Shown in pieces: positions 13,594 to 19,839 of a DNA stretch of 19,839 nucleotides. The position numbers were made by a program, and so were the translations under genes. This stretch comes from Gaiellasilicea sp037721555 (GTDB lineage: Bacteria; Actinomycetota; Thermoleophilia; Gaiellales; Gaiellaceae). The DNA is taken from NCBI GenBank assembly GCA_037721555.1, contig JBBJOI010000046.1, positions 1-19,839 on the forward strand, given 5' to 3'. How positions within the stretch are numbered: the stretch's first letter is position 1; the number at the start of each line of letters is the position of its first letter. The notes beneath the pieces were generated by a model. The model was not told the origin of the DNA. It saw only the letters and a list, made by a program, of their open reading frames with translations, and made no database searches.

Positions 13594-14094
13594 CTACACC
13601 GCGACCGCGATGCCTTCGGTCGAGATCTTCGTGCCCATCGTCTTGACCTTCTCGAGGGCTGCCTGCTCCTGCTGCAGGTTCTGCTTCAGGAGCTCCGCCA
13701 CGTCGCTGGCGCCCCGCGCCTCGGCGTTCGTCACGAGCGTCTCGTAGACCGCGATCTCGTGGTGCTCCGTCTCGCCTGCGCCCGCCAGGAGCACAGCGTC
13801 GACGATCGAGTTGTCCGTCATCGCGATCGTCGTCGTCCCTTCTTCCTTCAGCCCCTCGATCGTCGGGCACGGTGACGGCTCTACCTTCTCGCCGAGCAAC
13901 TCGAACGACTTCTCGATGTTCGCGACGTGCTGCTTCGTCTCGGCGGCATGCTCGCTGAAGAGCTCCCTGAGCTCCTCGCGCTGGGCGTTCTGCTCCAGGT
14001 CGTCGAGCATGCCGAGGATCGTCTTCTCCATCGTCAAGGCGGCACCGAGCTTGAAGCTGAAGATCTCCTCCGGCGTCGTCAGTCTGTCTGGCAT
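13594..14094 (-). CDS. ferritin-like protein, DUF892/YciE-YciF type
   Basis: This 166-aa four-helix protein begins TTPEEIFSFKLGAALTMEKT and carries ferritin-like metal-ligand patterns in its helices: Glu23 in MEKTILGML, Glu52 and His56 in EHAAETKQH, Glu108-Glu110-His111-His112 in GETEHHEIAVYE, and Glu143 near the last helix. This matches the YciE/YciF (DUF892) family, linked in other bacteria to stress survival, with di-iron binding expected but the reaction unsettled. The ATG at 14094 has an excellent AGGAGGGG six bases upstream. The gene is alone on the minus strand after a long structured intergenic region and is convergent with the 61-aa gene, so it probably has its own promoter. Confidence 0.87.
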   Translation of the reverse strand: MPDRLTTPEEIFSFKLGAALTMEKTILGMLDDLEQNAQREELRELFSEHAAETKQHVANIEKSFELLGEKVEPSPCPTIEGLKEEGTTTIAMTDNSIVDAVLLAGAGETEHHEIAVYETLVTNAEARGASDVAELLKQNLQQEQAALEKVKTMGTKISTEGIAVAV

Positions 14095-14218
14095 TAACCC
14101 CTCCTACGGTGGTGTGTTGATGGCGCGTACCCGCCAGCGTGGCGCGGAAACGCCTGCGCCCCGCCCGGGGACCTCGATCTCGATGTGTGGCTCCTGCTCG
14201 CCACGCCAGCGCTGAAAG

Positions 14219-14248
14219 GGGGCGGGCGGTGGACGCACCGCCCGCCCC
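14219..14248 (-). terminator. strong GC hairpin, possible attenuator
   Basis: GGGGCGGGCGGTG (14219-14231) pairs perfectly with CACCGCCCGCCCC (14236-14248) around a GACG loop. Read on the minus strand it is followed by CTTTC, a very short T-tract. It lies about 125 nt upstream of the ferritin-like start, so it could end a short upstream transcript or act in the leader. Confidence 0.45.
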
Positions 14249-14307
14249 ACCGGCGACGACTACACCCCGGTGGCACGAGCGCGACCCGCGCCTGTCTGTC
14301 GTCGGAC

Positions 14308-14415
14308 GTGTGGGCGGTAACCGCCCGTTGGACATGTTGGGCGGTACCCGCCCGGCGGACATGTTGGGCGGTACCCGCCTGGCGGACATGTTGGGCAGTA
14401 CCCACCCGATGGGTG
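14308..14415. repeat. four tandem 27-bp repeats
   Basis: Units occupy 14308-14334, 14335-14361, 14362-14388 and 14389-14415. Units 2 and 3 are almost identical; 1 and 4 are diverged. Each has an internal inverted repeat of the form GGGCGGTA-CCCGCCC, and units meet at GGACATGTTGG, itself near-palindromic. The 27-bp period is a multiple of three but also close to 2.5 helical turns. Repeated protein-binding sites are the simplest reading. Confidence 0.88.
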
Positions 14416-14530
14416 AGCCAACTGCGCCGCAGCAACGGTAGAAACGCAAGCTCACGTCCCGCCTCTGAGATCGTTGCCGTCGTCACGATCGTACGGCCAC
14501 TGGCTCCCGTAGGCAACAGCGATACGCGTG

Positions 14531-14570
14531 AGAAAACGTGACGGAGCCCGTCGGTGGCGGGCTCCGTCAC
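14531..14570 (-). terminator. intrinsic terminator of the RTX gene
   Basis: GTGACGGAGCCCG (14538-14550) and CGGGCTCCGTCAC (14558-14570) form a perfect 13-bp stem with a 7-nt loop. On the minus strand the stem is followed by GTTTTCTC. It lies 26 nt after the stop of the calcium-binding gene, the expected place and orientation. Confidence 0.88.
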
Positions 14571-14595
14571 TCTCTCGCGGGGAATCGAGAGGTGG

Positions 14596-15159
14596 TTACT
14601 CGTCTTCGGCGTCTGCGCGCGTGACGGTGACGGTGAAGACGCGCTCGCAGTTCACGTGCTCGTCCGACTCCTTCGAGTTGAGCCAGACGCGATCGTTGCC
14701 CGGGCCGCAGTCGAGCTTGTCGACCTGGTTGTCGTTGGCGATCGCGTGCAAGCGGTCGTCGCCCTCGCCGCCGCTCAGAACGTCTGCGCCCCGGCCACCG
14801 AACATCGAGTCGTTGCCGTTGCCGCCGTTCTCCGTGTCGTTGCCGTGCCGGCCGCGGATCAGATCGTTGTCATCGCCGCCGTTCAGCACGTCGTCGCCCG
14901 AGCCGCCGCGAACGCGATCGCGACCCGCTCCGGCATCGACGGTGTCATTGCCCTGGCCGGCGAAGATCCGGTCGTTGCCGCCGAGCGCATTGATCGTGTC
15001 GTTGCCGGCGAAGCCGGCGATCCGGTCGGTGCTCTCGGTGCCGGTGAGTGCGTCGTCACCGGAGGTGCCCTTGATGCGATTGAACTCGTGTGCCGCCGCC
15101 GCGCCGACCACCACCAGCGCGAAGAGCGAGACGAGCGTGACGATCAACTTGCGGTTCAC
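14596..15159 (-). CDS. secreted RTX-type calcium-binding repeat protein
   Basis: The GTG at 15159 has an AGGAGG six bases upstream and is followed by a signal peptide (NRKLIVTLVSLFALVVVGAA, then AAHEF), giving a 187-aa exported protein. Residues ~35-150 hold hemolysin-type nonapeptides of the form GGxGxDxxx: GFAGNDTI, GGNDRIFAGQGNDTV, GGSGDDVLNGGDDNDLI and GGRGADVLSGGEGDDRL. These normally fold into a calcium-bound parallel beta roll. The C-terminus has two Cys (LDCGPGNDRV and HVNCERVF) that could form a disulfide outside the cell. There is no catalytic domain. The longer frame to 15309 reads into the upstream kinase gene and is rejected. It lies downstream of the kinase gene with a 109-nt gap that holds an OmpR-type direct repeat, so it is likely a regulated target. 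Confidence 0.9.
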   Translation of the reverse strand: MNRKLIVTLVSLFALVVVGAAAAHEFNRIKGTSGDDALTGTESTDRIAGFAGNDTINALGGNDRIFAGQGNDTVDAGAGRDRVRGGSGDDVLNGGDDNDLIRGRHGNDTENGGNGNDSMFGGRGADVLSGGEGDDRLHAIANDNQVDKLDCGPGNDRVWLNSKESDEHVNCERVFTVTVTRADAEDE

Positions 15160-15228
15160 CTGGTGCCTCCTTGGAAGAGATTCGGTGGCTCCATCCTCGG
15201 CTCGCCCGGTCATCCCTCCGTTCGCCGC

Positions 15229-15245
15229 GTGTAAGACCCGCGTAA
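15229..15245. promoter_or_regulatory. OmpR-type direct repeat upstream of the RTX gene
   Basis: GTGTAA (15229-15234) and GCGTAA (15240-15245) are in direct orientation exactly 11 bp apart, about 70 bp upstream of the RTX start. The spacing and half-site resemble the repeat upstream of the two-component operon at 17793. OmpR/PhoB regulators typically bind such 11-bp-spaced half-sites. Confidence 0.55.
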
Positions 15246-15268
15246 AGCGTGAGGGCTCGGAACTCTTC

Positions 15269-16624
15269 TCAGGCCCGGGCGAGCTCGGGCTGTTCGGGCA
15301 GGGACGCATCAGCGCCGGGGACGCGCAGCCGCACCACGAACCGCGTCAGGCGGCCGGGATCGGACGAGGCGTCGACGTTTCCGCCCATTCCCTCCGCGAG
15401 CTGCTTCACGATCGCGAGCCCGAGGCCGGTACCGACGGGGCGCTCGCGGCCGTAGCGGGCGTAGAGGTAGAAGCGCTCGAACGCCCGCGGCAGATCCTCC
15501 GTCTGGAGACCTGGCCCGGTGTCCTCGACCGCTATCGCTCCCGGCCGCGCGACGATTCGTACCAAGCCACCGGAGGGAGTTACGCGCAAGGCGTTCTCCA
15601 CGAGATTCGACACCACCTGCATCATCCGGTCGGCGTCGCCGACAGCGGGCGAGGCTTCGGTTGCCGAGACCTGCAGCTCGACGCCGAAGCCGTACGCATT
15701 CGACTCGTAGCGCCGAGCGACCTCTCGCGCGATCTCGCTGAGCTCGATGGGCACTCGCTGCACACTGAACTCGCTCTTGTTCATCCGGGCGAGGTCGAGC
15801 AGGTCGCGCACGAGCCGCTCGAGTCGCACCGCCTCGCGCCGGATCGTCTCCGCGGCCTCGGTCGGGTCGAGGACTCCCTCGCCGAGGCCCTCCGCGTAGC
15901 CGCGGATCGCCGTCAGCGGTGTCTTCAGCTCGTGGCTGACGGACAGCAGGAATTGTCGTTCCGCCGCGCGCGCCCGTGCGAGCTGGGCGGCCGCCTCGTT
16001 GAATGACTGCGCGAGCACGACGAGCTCGCGTGCGCCCTTCGCCGGGATCGGCTCCAGCGTCTCGTGTTCGGCAAGGTGCCGTGCGGCTTCGGCGACGCGC
16101 CGCACCGGCCGGGCGATCGCGCGTGCGAGGAGGAACGCGATCGCAGCTGCAAGCGCTGCGGCCGCCAGCGCGCCGATCGCGAGGCCGCGCGCATGCGGCT
16201 GCCAGGACGAGGCGACGACGTCCGTGGGACGGAGCAGGACGAAGCCCTTGCCGCCCACGAGGCGGGCGGCGTAGAACGAGCGTTCGCCGTCGATCGTGAT
16301 CGTTCCATCGAGGGGCTGTCCGCGCCGCAGCAGGCTCGTCTGCTCGGGTGGGAGGAGCAGAGACGAGCCGTCGAGCTTCACCTCGACGATCCGCTCGTCC
16401 TGCCGGTCGAGGATGGGTTGGAGCCGGTCCTGTGCGCGGCGCGAGAACGGCAGGAGCGCCGCCCGCTCCCGCTCTGCGAGCAGATCCATCTGGGCGCTGA
16501 CGTCGCGGAGCGTATTGCGCTCGACCGCCTTGCGAGTCAGGGTCGCGCCGATCGCGAGGGCGAGCGCGACGGAGAGGATCGCGGCCGCGCCGATGGCAGC
16601 GAACAGCCGCGCCCGCAGGCTCAT
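15269..16624 (-). CDS. sensor histidine kinase
   Basis: The 451-aa membrane kinase has an N-terminal membrane segment (about 7-29), an extracytoplasmic sensor region (30-145), a second Ala-rich membrane segment (about 147-168) and a HAMP linker (LARAIARPVRRVAEAARHLA, about 166-185). HisKA follows with SVSHELKTPLTAIRGY, where His231 is the phosphorylation site. HATPase_c has NLVENALR (N box), VEDTGPGL (G1) and GTGLGLAIVK (G2). All key residues are present. The ATG at 16624 overlaps the response-regulator stop (ATGA), so the pair is coupled. It phosphorylates the adjacent OmpR-type regulator. The signal is unknown, but a secreted calcium-binding protein next door and an envelope-anchored accessory protein hint at cell-surface conditions (inference). 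Confidence 0.95.
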   Translation of the reverse strand: MSLRARLFAAIGAAAILSVALALAIGATLTRKAVERNTLRDVSAQMDLLAERERAALLPFSRRAQDRLQPILDRQDERIVEVKLDGSSLLLPPEQTSLLRRGQPLDGTITIDGERSFYAARLVGGKGFVLLRPTDVVASSWQPHARGLAIGALAAAALAAAIAFLLARAIARPVRRVAEAARHLAEHETLEPIPAKGARELVVLAQSFNEAAAQLARARAAERQFLLSVSHELKTPLTAIRGYAEGLGEGVLDPTEAAETIRREAVRLERLVRDLLDLARMNKSEFSVQRVPIELSEIAREVARRYESNAYGFGVELQVSATEASPAVGDADRMMQVVSNLVENALRVTPSGGLVRIVARPGAIAVEDTGPGLQTEDLPRAFERFYLYARYGRERPVGTGLGLAIVKQLAEGMGGNVDASSDPGRLTRFVVRLRVPGADASLPEQPELARA

Positions 16625-17337
16625 TCGCGAACGGCCTTGTATCCCGAGCCGCGCACCGTGCGAATCAGCTGCGGCCGGTCGAGCTTCCGCCGCAGCTGAG
16701 CGACGTGGACGTCGACGGTCCGGGTCCCGCCCTCGAACGTCATGCCCCACACGCGGTCGAGCAGCTGGTCGCGTGAGAAGACGATCCCGGCGTTCTCGAC
16801 GAGCCAGGCGAGCAGCTCGAACTCCTTGCTCGTCAGCTCGACGCGCTCGCCACCGACGTGGACCTCGCGCTCGTCACGGCGCAACTCGAGGTCGCCAAGC
16901 GTGACTCCGTCGCGCCGCGCAGGACCGTCCGTGCGTCGCAGGACCGCCTTGAGACGGGCGGTGAGCTCGCGGGGCGAGAACGGTTTGGCGACGTAGTCGT
17001 CGGCTCCCACCTCGAGCCCGAGCACCCGGTCGATCTCCTCGTCGCGGGCGGTGAGCATCACGATCGGAACCTCGGAGCGGGTGCGGATCTCTCGGCAGAC
17101 GTCGAACCCGTCCATGCCCGGCAGATTGATGTCGAGCACGACGATGCGGATCTCGTGCCGACCGAGCTCCGCGAGCGCATCCTCGCCCGAGCGCACCCAG
17201 AGAACCCGGTAGCCGCTGCCACTCAGGTAGCTGCGGACGAGCTGGCCGATCGCTAGCTCGTCCTCGACGACGAGGACGAGCGGGCCCGACGCCGGCTCGA
17301 GCGGTCGTGCTTGCTCGACCGGCGCCGGGAAGCTCAC
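16621..17337 (-). CDS. OmpR/PhoB-family response regulator
   Basis: Starting with the GTG at 17337, which overlaps the preceding stop as GTGA, the protein has 238 aa. The receiver domain (about 20-135) shows the acidic pair in VVEDE (Glu25, Asp26), phospho-acceptor Asp69 (VVLDINLPGMDG), Thr96 (MLTARDE) and Lys118 (YVAKPF). The winged-helix domain (about 140-236) carries ELTSKEFELLAWLVENAG, SRDQLLDRVWG, TVDVHVAQLRRKL and a terminal RTVRGSGYKA, all typical of OmpR/PhoB. The frame could be extended upstream to 17793, but that part is antisense-like translation of the overlapping accessory gene. It is probably a transcription activator that acts on the 11-bp direct repeats upstream of its own operon and of the RTX gene. 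Confidence 0.96.
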   Translation of the reverse strand: MSFPAPVEQARPLEPASGPLVLVVEDELAIGQLVRSYLSGSGYRVLWVRSGEDALAELGRHEIRIVVLDINLPGMDGFDVCREIRTRSEVPIVMLTARDEEIDRVLGLEVGADDYVAKPFSPRELTARLKAVLRRTDGPARRDGVTLGDLELRRDEREVHVGGERVELTSKEFELLAWLVENAGIVFSRDQLLDRVWGMTFEGGTRTVDVHVAQLRRKLDRPQLIRTVRGSGYKAVRE

Positions 17338-17750
17338 CGGCGCGGGGTGACGTGGACGATGTGCGCCGCCGCGTCGCCGTCGCGGACGGTGGTCGCGATC
17401 ATCCCCCGCCTGAGCGAGCCGAGGGGTACCCGCCGGCCCTTGAACAGAACTTCGGCGGTCGGCGAGACGGGGATCGAGACGACGGTGCCGTCCCGCTCGA
17501 GGAGCGTCAGCGAGCCGTCGGCGAGATTGCGGATGCGGCCCCGGTCGATGCGGAGGTCGCGCAGGCCTGCGGCATCCTGGAGGATCACCTCCGCACGGAC
17601 GAGCTTCGGCCCGAAGAGCAGGTCCTCGAGCCCGTTCGTCAGTGCCGAGGCGGGAGCGGCAAGGAGGAGCACGACGTTCACGACGAGCAGGGCAGCCACT
17701 GTCCACAGTGCTTTGGACAGCCACAGCGCCTTCGAAAGCTTCCGTTCCAT
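17334..17750 (-). CDS. membrane-anchored accessory protein of the two-component operon
   Basis: The ATG at 17750 gives 138 aa. After a short basic start with a duplicated phrase (LSKALWLSKALW, about 5-16) comes one hydrophobic segment (TVAALLVVNVVLLLAAPASA) that is either a signal peptide or an anchor. The exported part has beta-rich sequence (GRIRNLADGSLTLLERDGTV, VVSIPVSPTAEVLFKGRRVP, LRRGMIATTVRDGDAAAHIV) reminiscent of DUF5666-type OB-fold domains; this match is from memory and weak. It is first in the operon, its stop overlapping the regulator start. Such placement suggests a sensor partner, ligand-binding modulator or target of the kinase. Longer frames to 17837 run through the putative regulator-binding site, so the ATG is preferred. 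No strong ribosome-binding site is visible. Confidence 0.78.
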   Translation of the reverse strand: MERKLSKALWLSKALWTVAALLVVNVVLLLAAPASALTNGLEDLLFGPKLVRAEVILQDAAGLRDLRIDRGRIRNLADGSLTLLERDGTVVSIPVSPTAEVLFKGRRVPLGSLRRGMIATTVRDGDAAAHIVHVTPRR

Positions 17751-17792
17751 GTCCCGATTGTCGGCAGGCAACATCAGCGGCCCATGCTCGCA

Positions 17793-17809
17793 ATGTAAGC
17801 GGGATGTAA
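17793..17809. promoter_or_regulatory. OmpR-type direct repeat upstream of the two-component operon
   Basis: ATGTAA (17793-17798) and ATGTAA (17804-17809) are identical half-sites 11 bp apart, 43 bp upstream of the first gene of the operon. On the transcribed strand they read TTACAT-N5-TTACAT. The proximal copy could double as a -35. This is the arrangement expected for autoregulation by an OmpR-type regulator. Confidence 0.65.
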
Positions 17810-17886
17810 AACGCGCACCGTCCACCGCACCAAACACTGTGCTCGTACGGACGGACGGCGCGTGATGGTCAGCCTGCGGCGGTCGA

Positions 17887-17900
17887 ACCTGAGGTCAGGT
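17887..17900. other. short palindrome ACCTGA-GG-TCAGGT
   Basis: A perfect 6-bp inverted repeat with a 2-bp centre lies just after the stop of the MFS gene and before the two-component operon promoter. There is no T-tract. It could be a weak terminator for the MFS operon or a protein-binding site. Confidence 0.3.
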
Positions 17901-17917
17901 CTTGCATCGGCGCAGAC

Positions 17918-19216
17918 CTACTCACGGTCGGCGGTGACAGTGAGATTTCTAGCGTTGCGAGACCTGACGCCAGCCTCCCGCGCTGCGTCCCGCCGTTTGC
18001 GCAGCTCGCCCGCCGCCAGCACCGTCATCCCGAGCCCGGTGGACCCGGCGACCACGAACGCGAGCGGCGTGCCGCCAACCTCCGTCAGCCAGCCGGCGAG
18101 CAGACCGCCCACCGGCGCCAGGCCTGCGAACGCCCAGAGGTAAAGGCTGACGATGCGGCCGCGCAGGCGGTCGGGCGCACCGAGCTGCAGGATCGAGTTC
18201 GCGTTCGACGTCCAGAGGGTGAAGCAGGTTCCGGTGACGAAGAGGAGCGCGGCTGCCGGCAGGATCGACTCGATCGCCGCGAGCGCGAGCAGGGAGACGC
18301 TGAAGCCGCCGGTCCCGAGCACGAGCACCTTCCAGCTGGCCCGGCCGAGGGCGGCCGAGAGGAGCGCCCCGAGGAGCGCGCCGGCGCCGAAGCAGGCGGA
18401 GAGAATCCCGAACACCTCCGGTCCTGCCCTGAGCGTGTCCGAGGCGAGCAGCGGCAGGATCACGTGAAAGTTGAAGCCGACGGTGCTGATGACCGTCACG
18501 ATCGCGAGCACCAGCCGCAGCTGTGGTGAATGGCGCGCGTATGAGAGGCCCTCTCGAATGCTCTGCAGCACCTTCGGCGGCTCCGCCTCCCGGATCACCT
18601 TGACGAGCTCGCTCTCGCGCATCATCAGCAGGCTCGCCAGCACGGCGAGAAAGCTGACCGTGTTGACCACGAAGCAGGCGCCGACGCCCCACGCGGCGAT
18701 GATCACGCCGGCGATCGCCGGGCCGACGACGCGCGAGCCGTTGAAGAGGCTCGCGTTCAGCGCGACCGCGTTCGGCAGCTCGTCGCGCCCGACCATCTGG
18801 AACGTGAGCGCGTGGCGCCCGGGCGCGTCGAAGACGATCGCGGTGCTGGAGAGGATCGCGAGCAGGTAGACAAGCCAGAGCGTGGCGCCCCCAGTCAGCA
18901 CCAGGACCGCGAGAACTGCTGAGAACACCATCGACACCGTCTGGGTCACGATGACGAGGCGGCGGTTGTCGATCCGGTCGGCGAGCACGCCCGCGAAGAG
19001 ACCGAAGACCGTGAACGGGATGAAGCGGCAGAACGCGAGGGCGCCGACCGCGAGAGGCGAGTGCGTGAGCTCGATCACGAGCCACGCGAGCGCGATGTTC
19101 TGCATCCAGGTGCCGCTCACCGAGACGAGCTGACCCGTGAAGAAGAGGCGGTAGTTCCGGTGGCGCCTCAGGCTCGCAAAGGTGCGGTCGTTCAGCGCCA
19201 GGAGGAGCGCGGTCAC
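17918..19216 (-). CDS. MFS transporter, EntS-like exporter (MFS_3 type)
   Basis: This 432-aa polytopic membrane protein has about 12 hydrophobic segments. It begins with SLRRHRNYRLFFTGQLVSVSGTWMQNIALAWLV (about 15-47, given in parts: RNYRLFFTGQLVS and GTWMQNIALAWL), the hallmark N-terminus of the enterobactin-exporter EntS/MFS_3 family. The cytoplasmic loop motif GVLADRIDNRRLVI and later GPAIAGVIIAAWGVGACFVVN fit the same family. It would export small molecules such as siderophores, drugs or metabolites by proton antiport. The GTG start at 19216 follows the MarR stop by 13 nt, so a marR-exporter operon is likely and the regulator probably controls it in response to the exported compound. The charged C-terminus after residue 410 is less conserved. 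Confidence 0.92.
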   Translation of the reverse strand: MTALLLALNDRTFASLRRHRNYRLFFTGQLVSVSGTWMQNIALAWLVIELTHSPLAVGALAFCRFIPFTVFGLFAGVLADRIDNRRLVIVTQTVSMVFSAVLAVLVLTGGATLWLVYLLAILSSTAIVFDAPGRHALTFQMVGRDELPNAVALNASLFNGSRVVGPAIAGVIIAAWGVGACFVVNTVSFLAVLASLLMMRESELVKVIREAEPPKVLQSIREGLSYARHSPQLRLVLAIVTVISTVGFNFHVILPLLASDTLRAGPEVFGILSACFGAGALLGALLSAALGRASWKVLVLGTGGFSVSLLALAAIESILPAAALLFVTGTCFTLWTSNANSILQLGAPDRLRGRIVSLYLWAFAGLAPVGGLLAGWLTEVGGTPLAFVVAGSTGLGMTVLAAGELRKRRDAAREAGVRSRNARNLTVTADRE

Positions 19217-19229
19217 GGAGGCTTCGCTC

Positions 19230-19661
19230 TCACAGGAGCCGCCCCAGCGGTTCGATCGCAGCCTCGATCGCCGCGATCTCGTCCGGCGTCAGCTCACGCA
19301 GCCGCTCTGCGAGCCAGGTCGTGCGGCGCGCGCGGACGCGGCGCAGGAGCCGCGCCCCTTCCTCGGTCAGCGTCAGACCCACCCGGCGGCGATCGGTCTC
19401 GTCCCGCACCCGCTCGATCAGGCCGGCTCGCTCGAGCCGGTCGACGTGGCCGGAGAGGGCGGGCGCGGAGATCCTCTCTTCTGCCGCCAGCTCGCGCAGG
19501 CTCAGGCCACGGTTCGTCTTGATCAGCCACAGGAGCGTCACCTGGCGCGCGGTGACGCCGAGGCTCTCCGTCTCCTTGCGCAGCTCTCGGCTGAGCCGCA
19601 GCAGCACCGGCCGGAGCTGGTTCGCGAGTACGAGAGGATCAGCAATAACATCGTTAACCAT
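19230..19661 (-). CDS. MarR-family transcriptional regulator
   Basis: From the ATG at 19661 the protein has 143 aa, the usual length. It shows the MarR winged helix: VTARQVTLLWLI, then LSLRELAAEERISAPALSGH (recognition helix region), VDRLERAGLIERV, and the wing DETDRRRVGLTLTEEGARLL with the conserved D-R-R. C-terminal helices for dimerisation follow (ELTPDEIAAIEAAIEPLGRL). MarR proteins are dimeric repressors released by small phenolic or other ligands. No Shine-Dalgarno is visible before the ATG, so the message may be leaderless. An inverted repeat covers the start codon and is a likely autoregulatory operator. The frame extension to 19829 lies in the divergent leader and is rejected. It is first in an operon with the MFS exporter. 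Confidence 0.94.
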   Translation of the reverse strand: MVNDVIADPLVLANQLRPVLLRLSRELRKETESLGVTARQVTLLWLIKTNRGLSLRELAAEERISAPALSGHVDRLERAGLIERVRDETDRRRVGLTLTEEGARLLRRVRARRTTWLAERLRELTPDEIAAIEAAIEPLGRLL

Positions 19662-19672
19662 TAGTGTGGTTA
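19655..19672. promoter_or_regulatory. MarR operator-like inverted repeat
   Basis: TAACCA (19655-19660), a 6-bp spacer, and TGGTTA (19667-19672) form an 18-bp palindrome in a locally AT-rich stretch. The marR start codon (19659-19661) lies inside the left half. MarR dimers bind AT-rich palindromes of about this size, so binding would block the marR-exporter transcript and possibly the divergent gene. Confidence 0.6.
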
Positions 19673-19702
19673 TGAGTTTACCAGATCGAGACCTGGCGAT
19701 CC

Positions 19703-19839
19703 TTGCGCCACCGTCCGCTGCACGCCAAGCTGCAGGCGTGGGAGGATGGATCGAGTCGCTTGCGATGGCGGCGGCCCGGCGGCCTCTCGGTCGGGCTGAT
19801 CGCGGTGCTGCTGCCGTCGGCGTTGACAACCGAGGGCGA
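19703..19839 (+). CDS. divergent partial reading frame, runs off the right edge
   Basis: The plus frame read as YQIETWRSLRHRPLHAKLQA, then RRPGGLSVGLIAVLLPSALT, is open from 19676 to the window end and has strongly G/C third positions, as real genes here do. TTG at 19703 (L of SLRHRP) is the first usable start; codons before it are open back to a TGA at 19673. The later hydrophobic stretch (LSVGLIAVLLPSALT) suggests a signal peptide or first membrane segment. Its closeness to the MarR operator suggests shared control. Too little is visible to assign a family. Confidence 0.4.
   Translation, partial: MRHRPLHAKLQAWEDGSSRLRWRRPGGLSVGLIAVLLPSALTTEG

Larger units (their letters stand above)
14095..14530. 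other. long structured intergenic region upstream of the ferritin-like gene
   Basis: No convincing gene is present; the open frames are low-complexity translations of the repeats. From the calcium-binding gene toward the ferritin-like gene it holds an intrinsic terminator, a 4 x 27-bp repeat array, a 13-bp perfect hairpin and the leader with a strong ribosome-binding site. The promoter of the ferritin-like gene should be here, but no clear -10/-35 pair was identified. Confidence 0.6.

Noticed and set aside
14308..14415. CRISPR array
   Set aside because: The units are head-to-tail with no unique spacers, and there are no cas genes nearby.
14313..14455. Repeat-encoded protein with the phrase PPNMSAGRV
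   Set aside because: The phrase is only the translation of the 27-bp DNA repeats; there is no ribosome-binding site and the flanking sequence is low complexity.
15160..15309. 50-codon N-terminal extension of the RTX protein
   Set aside because: It would overlap the kinase gene and hide the signal peptide; the GTG at 15159 has an AGGAGG at ideal spacing.

Overview
The window is high-GC DNA with dense coding, frequent GTG and TTG starts, and several 4-nt stop/start overlaps (ATGA, GTGA). Together with a two-subunit 2-oxoacid:ferredoxin oxidoreductase and the style of the hypothetical proteins, this suggests an actinobacterium, possibly of the Thermoleophilia (Gaiellales/Solirubrobacterales) type. 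That placement is inference. No rRNA, complete tRNA, CRISPR array, integrase or transposase was seen.

Left part (1-6117): a large superfamily-2 helicase on the minus strand runs off the left edge. It is read from the complementary strand with no stop for at least 825 codons. A 424-nt gene-poor gap follows, then a plus-strand hypothetical protein ending at a small palindromic terminator. Next comes a minus-strand cluster: an AlkA-like DNA glycosylase, proC and 6-phosphogluconolactonase.

Middle left (6118-9817): a methyltransferase and an O-antigen ligase/polymerase-like membrane protein form a two-gene plus-strand unit. It is bracketed by two long imperfect palindromes of 164 and 167 nt that fill the flanking intergenic spaces. 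A VOC/glyoxalase-fold protein, a small hypothetical protein and an O-methyltransferase follow.

Middle (9837-13519): korA and korB are separated by two small genes, and all four are joined by 4-nt overlaps. A small basic protein gene and a terminator-like hairpin follow.

Right part (13594-19839): a DUF892-type ferritin-like protein; a 501-nt intergenic region with a 4 x 27-bp repeat array, a strong hairpin and an intrinsic terminator; a secreted RTX-repeat calcium-binding protein; and a three-gene operon of membrane-anchored accessory protein, OmpR-type response regulator and histidine kinase. TGTAA/CGTAA direct repeats with an 11-bp period lie upstream of both the two-component operon and the RTX gene, suggesting autoregulation and a shared regulon. 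A MarR regulator with an operator-like palindrome over its own start codon, and the MFS exporter it probably controls, close the window. A divergent partial reading frame runs off the right edge.
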